Source: Methanocella_A sp035319305
GTDB lineage: Archaea > Halobacteriota > Methanocellia > Methanocellales > Methanocellaceae
Assembly (NCBI GenBank): GCA_035319305.1
Contig: DATHCY010000097.1
Span: 1 to 5,321 of the forward strand
Direction: 5' to 3'
Length of the DNA: 5,321 nt
Shown: one piece after another, positions 1 to 4,578 of the stretch
Layout: the number at the start of each line of letters is the position of its first letter
Numbering within the stretch: position 1 is the first letter of the stretch
The notes under the pieces: model-generated
The model's database searches: none
What the model saw: only the letters and a program-made list of their open reading frames with translations
What the model was told of the DNA's origin: nothing
Translations under genes and position numbers: made by a program

Positions 1-387
1 ATCGATGAAGTGGTCGTTGTCTTCAAGGCTTTCCCGACTCGGGTCGGCGAAGGGCCCTTTCCCACCGAGATGACTAGGGAAGACGCGCAGAGCCGCGATA
101 TCGCAGAGTTTGGCACGGTCACCGGCCGGGCGAGAAGGATCGGCTACTGGGACCGGGATATGGCGAAATATTCGGCGATGATCAATGGCGCGACCCAGGG
201 GGCGATCACCGGCCTGGACCGGATCGACCCGGCATGTAAGAGCATCACCGACTGGGACTGTCTCTCCGACAGGGTCAAGGACTTCGTCCGACAGGCGGAG
301 GAGGATACGGGGATCCCATTTACCCTTCTATCCACGGGTCCTAGCCTGAATGAGATTATCGACCTTCGCAGGAGATCGGACAGATGA
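1..387 (+). CDS. purA: Adenylosuccinate synthetase, C-terminal part (5' end outside window)
   Basis: Adenylosuccinate synthetase joins IMP and aspartate using GTP, the first committed step from IMP to AMP in the cytoplasm. The frame is open from base 1, so the gene begins upstream; 128 C-terminal residues are visible. Visible family motifs are TRVGEGPFPTE (residues 13-23), the IMP/phosphate-binding segment EFGTVTGRARRIG (about 33-45), TGLDRIDP, and the C-terminal STGP followed by the end IDLRRRSDR. Compared with the E. coli enzyme as I remember it, roughly 50 residues between the LD motif and the final helix are missing, as in the short archaeal form. The bacterial TKLD guanine-binding motif reads TGLD here, so its lysine is replaced by glycine. 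The TGA stop overlaps the next start in an ATGA, which suggests one transcript with the Trm112-like gene. Confidence 0.93.
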   Translation: MDEVVVVFKAFPTRVGEGPFPTEMTREDAQSRDIAEFGTVTGRARRIGYWDRDMAKYSAMINGATQGAITGLDRIDPACKSITDWDCLSDRVKDFVRQAEEDTGIPFTLLSTGPSLNEIIDLRRRSDR

Positions 388-563
388 AGAAGGATCTAAT
401 GAAAATTCTCTGCTGCCCCGTATGCAAGGGTGACCTCGATCTCCGGATCGAAAAAGAGGATAGCAGCGAAGTTCTCGAGGGCGCTCTTCACTGCGTAAAG
501 TGTGATGAAAACTACCCGATCCATGATGGTATACCGAACCTGCTTCCGCCAGAGCTCAGGTGA
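384..563 (+). CDS. Trm112-like small zinc-ribbon protein (59 aa)
   Basis: This 59-residue protein begins MKKDLMKILCCPVCKGDL and ends YPIHDGIPNLLPPELR, the pattern of the Trm112/UPF0434 family. Cys11 and Cys14 (CPVC) and Cys37 and Cys40 (CVKC) form a four-cysteine zinc-binding site; Cys10 is an extra cysteine beside it. In eukaryotes and haloarchaea, Trm112 is a small partner that stabilises and activates several methyltransferases acting on tRNA, rRNA or release factor. That role is inferred here, not shown. The ATG overlaps the purA stop by four bases, and an AGGAG lies 9 bases upstream inside purA, so translational coupling is likely. Met6 (base 399) is an alternative start, but the MKKDLM opening matches the family. 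No methyltransferase gene is adjacent. Confidence 0.88.
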   Translation: MKKDLMKILCCPVCKGDLDLRIEKEDSSEVLEGALHCVKCDENYPIHDGIPNLLPPELR

Positions 564-628
564 GCGGGGAACCGCATAGGCCGAGGCGGTAGCATCACGG
601 CAATCGAGCTATGTATGGGTAAAGGGGT

Positions 629-657
629 CCGATGGCTTTAGCCATTGGGGAATTTTA
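629..657 (+). terminator. Possible 3'-end hairpin of the purA/trm112 transcript
   Basis: CCGATGGC (629-636) pairs with GCCATTGG (641-648) around a TTTA loop: eight pairs including one G-T wobble. It is followed by GG and the short AT-rich run AATTTTA. Its place 65 bases after the trm112-like stop and before the pyrG TATA-like box fits a transcript end. The T-run is short, and archaeal termination relies on T-tracts more than hairpins, so this could equally be a processing signal or chance. Confidence 0.3.
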
Positions 658-669
658 CCTCTCAATTCC
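649..669. repeat. Inverted repeat GGAATT-N9-AATTCC upstream of pyrG TATA-like box
   Basis: Perfect six-base arms, GGAATT at 649-654 and AATTCC at 664-669, flank a nine-base spacer. The dyad ends 11 bases before the TATA-like box at 681-690, where a repressor or activator could act. The half-sites resemble the GGAA/TTCC halves of NrpR operators, but those have a six-base gap and this one has thirteen bases between GGAA and TTCC. A regulatory role is inference only. Confidence 0.4.
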
Positions 670-699
670 ATGCGTCGATATTTATTTATAATTCCATAC
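664..699 (+). repeat. Direct repeat AATTCCATRC flanking the TATA-like box
   Basis: AATTCCATGC (664-673) and AATTCCATAC (690-699) agree at nine of ten positions and are 26 bases apart start to start, with the TATA-like box between them. The first copy shares its AATTCC with the inverted repeat at 649-669. The placement would suit operator half-sites around the promoter, but two copies could also be chance. Confidence 0.4.
681..690 (+). promoter_or_regulatory. TATA-like box, candidate distal promoter of pyrG
   Basis: TTTATTTATA is close to the archaeal TATA consensus and lies in the most AT-rich patch of this intergenic region. With the usual spacing of about 25 bases, transcription would start near 708-715. 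That would give pyrG an untranslated leader of roughly 200 bases. No clear purine-rich BRE element is visible just upstream, so confidence is moderate. Confidence 0.45.
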
Positions 700-710
700 C
701 GAGAGCGGAA

Positions 711-910
711 GGGAAAAGTTATCGGCAACGATGACGTTTCGTGAAGGCCCCGCTCTGTTTTATTGTGGCGCGTCCGCTCGGCGCGGATAAATAGCAGGCG
801 GCCAATAGCCCTTATGCGCCGGATCAGTTCTCATAAACAGCCGAAGGCTTTATCAGTAACTATATCATCAGTCCGGATAATAAAGTTCACATTACGATCG
901 GATGGTTTTC
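711..910 (+). promoter_or_regulatory. Possible long structured 5' leader of pyrG
   Basis: If transcription starts from the box at 681-690, this leader precedes pyrG. It contains GTTATCG-GCAA-CGATGAC (718-735), a seven-pair stem with one wobble closed by a GNRA-type tetraloop. Further hairpins are TCCGC-TCGGC-GCGGA (773-787) and a bulged stem with arms ATAAA/TTTAT and GCC/GGC (833-853). A longer-range pairing AGAGCGG (702-708) with CCGCTCT (750-756) would enclose the GNRA hairpin, but needs a start site upstream of 702. ATCAGT occurs three times (823, 852, 867). A regulatory RNA role is inferred; the 5' end is unknown. Confidence 0.35.
857..865 (+). promoter_or_regulatory. TATA-like box, alternative proximal promoter of pyrG
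   Basis: TAACTATAT lies 45 bases before the pyrG ATG. Transcription from it would begin near 885-890 and give a short leader of about 20-25 bases, ordinary for an archaeal housekeeping gene. It matches the TATA consensus less well than the box at 681-690. Which box is used decides whether the hairpins upstream are transcribed with pyrG. Confidence 0.35.
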
Positions 911-2488
911 ATGAAGTACGTAGTTGTAACGGGTGGTGTCATGAGCGGTCTTGGTAAGGGAATTACCTCGGCTTCAACCGGTAGGATACTCAAAAATAAG
1001 GGCTATCGGGTGACGGCTATCAAGATCGACCCATACATCAATATCGATGCGGGTACTATGAGCCCATTCCAGCATGGCGAGGTTTACGTTCTGAAGGACG
1101 GTGGCGAGGCTGACTTGGACTTAGGCAACTACGAGAGGTTCATGGATATTAACCTTACATCCGATCACAATATAACAACAGGCAAGATTTATAAGACGGT
1201 CATTGAGAAGGAGCGTCGGGGCGACTATCTAGGAAAAACTGTCCAGATCATCCCCCATATTACTAACGAAATCAAAGAGCGTATCAGGCGTGTAGCTAGG
1301 GATAGCGGTGCCGAGGTTTGTCTGATCGAGGTGGGCGGTACGGTGGGCGATATCGAGAGCATGCCTTTCATCGAGGCGATCCGTCAGATGCGCGCTGAGG
1401 AGAAGGAAGAGGATATGGCGCTCATCCATGTAACCCTGGTGCCTATGGATACGATGGGCGACCAGAAGACAAAGCCGACCCAGCATTCGGTGAAGGAGCT
1501 GCGGGAGTTGGGGGTTAAGCCGGATATCATCGTCGGCCGGTGCAGGTCGAGGCTGGAGAAGTCGACCAAGGGCAAGATCTCGCTGTTCTGCGATGTGCCG
1601 GAAGTGGCGGTGATCAGCGCCCATGATGCGAGCGACATCTATGCGGTACCCCTACAGATGGAACAGGAGGGCTTGGCTGACTACTTGATGAAGCATATGA
1701 ACTTGGCGATCCGGGAGGACAACCAGTCTTGGGCCCAGATGGTGCATAAACTTGAGGAGGCGGACAGGATCGTCACAGTGGCCATTGTCAGCAAGTACGG
1801 CATTGAAGACGTCTACCTGAGCGTCAAGGAGGCGCTGAAGCACGCGGGCACCTCTGCCGGGTGCAAGGTGAACATCAGGTGGATCGAGTCCGAGGATGTG
1901 GAGAAAGCGGCTGATCTATCCCCTTTTTTCAAGGACGTGGACGGCATCCTGGTGCCCGGAGGCTTCGGCGTGAGGGGAATCGAGGGCAACATCAAGGCCA
2001 TCCAGTACGCTCGGGAGCATAACGTGCCCTATCTGGGCTTGTGCTTTGGCTTCCAGTTGGCAGTGATCGAGTTTTCCCGGCATGTAGCCGGCTTCCCGGA
2101 TGCAACGAGCAGCGAGTTGTCGGCATCGGGCACGCATGTGATCGACCTCCTGCCGGAGCAGAAGGACATCAAGAAGCTGGGCGGTACTATGCGGTTGGGG
2201 GAACTGAATGCCTGGGTCAAGGATAACACGCTGGCTCATAAGCTCTATGGCGCGACGAAGATCTGTGAGCGGCATAGACACCGGTATGAGGTGAACCCCG
2301 ATCTGATCGACACCATTGAGGACCATGGGCTGATCTTCTCGGCGAAAAATGATAACCGCATGGAGATCGCTGAACTTCCGGGCCACAAGTTCTTCCTGAG
2401 CACCCAGTTCCACCCGGAGTTCAAGTCCAGGCCTGAACGCCCGTCACCACCATTCCTTGGGTTCGTACAGGCGATGCTGCGTAAATAG
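911..2488 (+). CDS. pyrG: CTP synthase (glutamine-hydrolysing)
   Basis: CTP synthase makes CTP from UTP, ATP and glutamine, the last step of de novo cytidine nucleotide synthesis; the enzyme is a cytosolic tetramer. The 525-residue product is normal length. The N-terminal synthetase domain opens MKYVVVTGGVMSGLGKG, with P-loop Lys16, followed by KIDPYINIDAGTMSPFQHGE, DLDLGNYERF, the Mg-binding region IEVGGTVGDIES and the nucleotide-binding TKPTQHSVKELRELG. The class I glutamine amidotransferase domain starts near residue 285. Its triad is Cys378 (GLCFGFQ), His501 and Glu503 (QFHPEF), all intact. I chose the ATG at 911 because the family begins MKY and a weak GGATGG lies five bases upstream. 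An in-frame ATG at 902 would add MVF and has no Shine-Dalgarno site. The gene appears to be transcribed alone. Confidence 0.97.
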   Translation: MKYVVVTGGVMSGLGKGITSASTGRILKNKGYRVTAIKIDPYINIDAGTMSPFQHGEVYVLKDGGEADLDLGNYERFMDINLTSDHNITTGKIYKTVIEKERRGDYLGKTVQIIPHITNEIKERIRRVARDSGAEVCLIEVGGTVGDIESMPFIEAIRQMRAEEKEEDMALIHVTLVPMDTMGDQKTKPTQHSVKELRELGVKPDIIVGRCRSRLEKSTKGKISLFCDVPEVAVISAHDASDIYAVPLQMEQEGLADYLMKHMNLAIREDNQSWAQMVHKLEEADRIVTVAIVSKYGIEDVYLSVKEALKHAGTSAGCKVNIRWIESEDVEKAADLSPFFKDVDGILVPGGFGVRGIEGNIKAIQYAREHNVPYLGLCFGFQLAVIEFSRHVAGFPDATSSELSASGTHVIDLLPEQKDIKKLGGTMRLGELNAWVKDNTLAHKLYGATKICERHRHRYEVNPDLIDTIEDHGLIFSAKNDNRMEIAELPGHKFFLSTQFHPEFKSRPERPSPPFLGFVQAMLRK

Positions 2489-2568
2489 ACGCGAGATCGC
2501 CCGGCCTTTAATCAAACTTGTGTTTTGCCGTGAGTTTAGATACATAGCAATTCGTGTAACTCTAAAAA

Positions 2569-2587
2569 AGTGTTTTGTGTTTTTGTG
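2569..2587 (+). terminator. T-rich tract, probable pyrG terminator
   Basis: About 80 bases after the pyrG stop, the plus strand has two close T-runs, TGTTTTG and GTTTTTG, in a T-rich stretch. Archaeal RNA polymerase stops at such T-tracts without needing a hairpin. A first TGTTTTG at 2521-2527 could give partial termination. There is no strong stem just before the tract. Confidence 0.45.
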
Positions 2588-2760
2588 GTACCCGCGGGAG
2601 AATATTATAGTGGATAGATCCTTAGTTTTCGATTTGACTACATGAATTTTACGAATCGCCAGGCTATGACTTCATTTCTAGAATTAATATGATACGAGAT
2701 ATGACCAATTGGTAGCATGATGAGACTTAATGTAGTTTTCATAAACGCGTGGCGTAAATG

Positions 2761-2768
2761 GTATTATA
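2761..2768 (+). promoter_or_regulatory. TATA-like box, possible distal nrpR promoter
   Basis: GTATTATA in an AT-rich patch could drive transcription starting near 2790, just ahead of the GC-rich foldable segment. That would give nrpR a leader of about 165 bases. It is weakly supported because AT-rich DNA often contains such matches. Confidence 0.25.
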
Positions 2769-2817
2769 GTTTTTGCATATGGTAGCTGTTAACAAAAAAC
2801 CGGGGACTTGGGTAGAT

Positions 2818-2858
2818 CGGAGCACGGGGTTGGTTGATTCACCCGGTGGAATCGTCCG
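2818..2858 (+). promoter_or_regulatory. GC-rich stem-loop in the nrpR upstream region
   Basis: CAC-G-GGGT (2823-2830) pairs with ACCC-G-GTG (2841-2848) around a ten-base loop, with one G-G mismatch inside seven pairs. CGGA (2818-2821) and TCCG (2855-2858) can add an outer stem. A competing pairing is ACCGGG (2799-2804) with CCCGGT (2842-2847), which uses the same right arm. If transcribed, the segment could switch between two folds ahead of nrpR; function is inference. Confidence 0.3.
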
Positions 2859-2877
2859 TTAGCGTTCTGAAGATGGC

Positions 2878-2889
2878 TTTTACGTATAC
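2878..2889 (+). promoter_or_regulatory. TATA-like box, proximal nrpR promoter
   Basis: TTTTACGTATAC is centred about 26 bases before 2910. A transcript starting there would have a leader of about 46 bases to the ATG at 2956, or 22 to the TTG at 2932. It would carry the strong AAAGGAGG near its 5' end. No GGAA-N6-TTCC operator overlaps this box, so NrpR self-repression is not supported. Confidence 0.4.
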
Positions 2890-2913
2890 TGTGCTTCCGG
2901 GATAGCAAAATAT

Positions 2914-2948
2914 AAAGGAGGAAACGGCCATTTGAAACCTTGCAGGAG
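2914..2948 (+). promoter_or_regulatory. Two Shine-Dalgarno sites that leave the nrpR start ambiguous
   Basis: AAAGGAGG (2914-2921) is the strongest ribosome-binding match near any start here, but lies 10 bases before an in-frame TTG at 2932. CAGGAG (2943-2948) lies seven bases before the in-frame ATG at 2956. The ATG gives the N-terminus MPDAETQRKLIEIL, placing the helix-turn-helix right at the start as in the family. The TTG adds only MKPCRSIE. I prefer the ATG at about 60:40. Confidence 0.6.
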
Positions 2949-2955
2949 TATAGAA

Positions 2956-3936
2956 ATGCCCGATGCAGAGACACAGCGCAAGCTCATCGAGATATTGAGG
3001 ATCCTGAGCGAGTCGACCGGGGAGATGGGGGCGAGGAAGATCGCTGAGGAAATGAACCGTAGGGGGTATAATCTTGGCGAGCGGGCCGTACGTTATCATC
3101 TGCGTATGCTTGATGAGAACGGTTTTACTAGGAAACATGGTTACCTTGGTAGGGTGCTCACGTCACAGGGTGAGGATGAGCTGAAGCTGGCGCTGGTCAG
3201 TGACCGCATCGGCTTCGTCTCCACGAGGATTAAGGAGATCGAACTGATGACCACGTACGATCCGGCCACGGATACTGGCGATGTTGCGGTCAATATCTGC
3301 TATATACCTAAGGATCGGTTTGAGGAGGCAGAGAACGCGATGAAGCAGGTGGTGGCATCTGGTTATGCGATCAGTCCGAAGGTCAAGATCGTGGATGAGG
3401 GGGAGGAGGTCCTGGAGAATGATGTTCCTGAGGGGCAGGTGGCGTTTGCCAGCGTCTGCAGCATCACACTTGACGGCGTGTTATTGAAACATGGCATACC
3501 GGTAAACCTGAAATACGGTGGGATACTCCGGTTTCAGGATGGCAAGGTGCGTCGATTCACCGATGTGATCGATTATAGCGGTACTTCGATCAATCCTATG
3601 AGTGTGTTCACGTCGCGGAGGATGACCGGGGTGATTAGGCTGCTTGGTACGGGTACGGGCGACGTTCTCGCCAACATGAGGGAGGTCCCGGTGGCGGCAG
3701 CCAAGAAAGCCGGTCAGCTTATCGATCAGATGAGGGCGGCAGGGTTTACTGGCGTACTGTCGGGCTGCGAGATCGTCAGGCCGCTCTATGGATTGCCGGT
3801 GGAGCCGGGCAGGTGCGGTATTGTGGAGTACTCCGGTATCAATCCGTTTGCAGCTTTCGGTGAGTTGGGTATCAACACTAGGATACTGCCGCTGGCGGCA
3901 GTCATCAATATTAGAGAATTGAAGAAAATAGAGTAA
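2956..3936 (+). CDS. nrpR: NrpR-type nitrogen regulatory repressor (HTH plus one NRD domain)
   Basis: NrpR represses nitrogen assimilation genes such as nif and glnA in methanogens by binding GGAA-N6-TTCC operators; 2-oxoglutarate, the nitrogen-shortage signal, releases it. The 326-residue protein has an N-terminal winged helix (about residues 6-68) with recognition segment LGERAVRYHLRMLDENGF (40-57). One NRD/DUF128 domain follows (about 76-320), with blocks such as DRIGFVSTRIKEIE, GIPVNLKYGGILRF and FGELGINTRILPLAAV. A single NRD attached to a DNA-binding domain is the NrpRI arrangement of Methanosarcina, where a separate NrpRII lacks the DNA-binding domain; the M. maripaludis protein has two NRDs. 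No NrpRII is in this window. The TTG at 2932 could add eight residues. The DUF2124 gene follows after 10 bases, so both are probably on one transcript. Exact targets are unknown. Confidence 0.9.
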   Translation: MPDAETQRKLIEILRILSESTGEMGARKIAEEMNRRGYNLGERAVRYHLRMLDENGFTRKHGYLGRVLTSQGEDELKLALVSDRIGFVSTRIKEIELMTTYDPATDTGDVAVNICYIPKDRFEEAENAMKQVVASGYAISPKVKIVDEGEEVLENDVPEGQVAFASVCSITLDGVLLKHGIPVNLKYGGILRFQDGKVRRFTDVIDYSGTSINPMSVFTSRRMTGVIRLLGTGTGDVLANMREVPVAAAKKAGQLIDQMRAAGFTGVLSGCEIVRPLYGLPVEPGRCGIVEYSGINPFAAFGELGINTRILPLAAVINIRELKKIE

Positions 3937-3946
3937 TTGTGTTGCT

Positions 3947-4456
3947 ATGACAAAAAAGACGATTGAAACTTCCCGGGGTTTGTCCGGTTTGTTGCGTTTA
4001 TTCAAGTCTACCATGGTGGGCCGTCTTGGGCTGCAGTCCGGTCATCGTGTTGCTTTCATCGGATGTGTGGGTACCTGTGTGCCCTTTGTAGAGTTGTTTG
4101 CTTATGCGATCCGGGATGTTCGGCCTGGCATGATCCTGGTGCCGGATGGGATCATAGATGATGCAAGGAGCATTTGGTATGTCGATGGTGTTGGCATGCA
4201 GGTGGGTGGGGCTGTGGATCCGTGGGGTGCTGACTTTGTGGTAGTGTTGGGCGGCATTTCTATGCCTTCGTGCTCGCTGGGTGTGGATGGCACCAACCGG
4301 GTCATTGGGGGGATCATGAAGCCTGATGGCAGGGTGATCGGCGTCTGCTTCATGGATATGTTTGCCAAGGCTGGATGGGAGGACAAAGTCCCGTTCGATG
4401 TGATCATTAACGCTAATATCGATAGTGTGACCCTTGACAGCGTTGATCGGGCTTGA
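3947..4456 (+). CDS. DUF2124 family protein, function unknown
   Basis: The 169-residue product resembles DUF2124, a methanogen-centred family with no assigned function. Assignment is from remembered sequence pattern. Alternating hydrophobic strands and glycine turns suggest an alpha/beta, Rossmann-like fold: RVAFIGCVGTCVPFVELFAYAIRD (34-57, split here as strand, CVGTC loop, helix), MILVPDG (62-68), DFVVVLGGISMP (96-107), VIGVCFMDMFAKAGW (130-144) and FDVIINANID (150-159). Cys40, Cys44, Cys109 and Cys134 fall in or next to these conserved-looking loops and could bind a ligand or metal, but this is speculation. There is no signal peptide or membrane segment. No Shine-Dalgarno site precedes the ATG, which lies 10 bases after the nrpR stop, so translation is probably coupled to nrpR. 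That context hints at a nitrogen or 2-oxoglutarate related role, unproven. Confidence 0.78.
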   Translation: MTKKTIETSRGLSGLLRLFKSTMVGRLGLQSGHRVAFIGCVGTCVPFVELFAYAIRDVRPGMILVPDGIIDDARSIWYVDGVGMQVGGAVDPWGADFVVVLGGISMPSCSLGVDGTNRVIGGIMKPDGRVIGVCFMDMFAKAGWEDKVPFDVIINANIDSVTLDSVDRA

Positions 4457-4479
4457 AATCGGGGGTGTACACTTCTGGG

Positions 4480-4501
4480 TTTCTCGTGGTACCATGAGAA
4501 A
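4480..4501. repeat. 22-bp near-perfect palindrome in the convergent gap
   Basis: TTTCTCGTGGT (4480-4490) is followed directly by ACCATGAGAAA (4491-4501). All eleven symmetric positions are complementary except one G/T pair. As RNA from the plus strand it forms a nine-pair stem, one wobble, with a GUAC loop. It starts 23 bases after the DUF2124 stop and lies between two convergent genes. It could be a bidirectional 3'-end or processing hairpin, or a dimeric protein site. No long T-run follows on either strand. Confidence 0.6.
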
Positions 4502-4578
4502 ACGCATTTGGGGATCGCGTGGTGCACGTGGAACGTTGAAACATTGGTATCTTCCAGTTCCGACGCGCTCATTAAGCA

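Larger units (their letters stand above)
564..910. other. Non-coding region between trm112-like gene and pyrG
   Basis: I see no credible gene in these 347 bases on either strand. An open frame from 763 that runs into pyrG has arginine/serine-rich, non-family-like content and is a shadow. The stretch holds several possible stem-loops. GCGG-GGAA-CCGC (564-575) competes with ACCGC/GCGGT (571-590) for the same bases. Others lie at 629-648, 718-735, 773-787 and 833-853. There is a TATA-like box at 681-690, a second weaker one at 857-865, an inverted repeat around 649-669, and direct repeats. The first part is probably the 3' end of the purA transcript and the rest the pyrG promoter and leader. Confidence 0.7.
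2489..2955. other. AT-rich non-coding region between pyrG and nrpR
   Basis: No credible gene is visible on either strand; the longest frames are short and one on the minus strand overlaps nrpR. The first 300 bases are clearly more AT-rich than the coding regions. They hold the T-tracts at 2569-2587, an eight-base palindrome CCCGCGGG (2591-2598) and a nine-base direct repeat TATTATAGT (2603-2611 and 2762-2770). From about 2800 to 2860 the sequence turns GC-rich and can fold (2818-2858), just before the TATA-like box and ribosome-binding sites of nrpR. No tRNA fold or complete C/D box pair was found. Confidence 0.65.

Noticed and set aside
763..957. 64-residue open frame on the plus strand before and into pyrG
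   Set aside because: It overlaps the pyrG start in another frame, has arginine/serine-rich low-information content and no ribosome-binding site.
1229..2413. Several minus-strand frames opposite pyrG
   Set aside because: Antisense shadows of an intact, well-conserved enzyme gene; no family-like sequence.
2591..2598. CCCGCGGG palindrome as an operator
   Set aside because: Only eight bases with no extended symmetry; easily chance.
2717..2723. ATGATGA resembling box C of a C/D sRNA
   Set aside because: The nearest CTGA downstream is about 145 bases away, too far for a normal C/D guide RNA, and no C'/D' pair is visible.
2623..2786. Repeated short words TAGTTTTC and TGGTAGC in the pyrG-nrpR gap
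   Set aside because: Seven- and eight-base repeats at unrelated spacings in AT-rich DNA are expected by chance; no array or mobile-element ends.
2827..2844. GGGT...GATTC...ACCC resembling a tRNA T-arm
   Set aside because: No acceptor, D or anticodon arm can be placed around it.
2848..2858. GGAA near TCC in the nrpR upstream region as an NrpR operator
   Set aside because: The required TTCC does not occur six bases after GGAA; the other intergenic GGAA sites checked by eye fail the same test.
3481..4014. 177-residue minus-strand frame opposite the nrpR end and DUF2124 start
   Set aside because: It crosses two plus-strand genes and has no recognisable motif or upstream signals.
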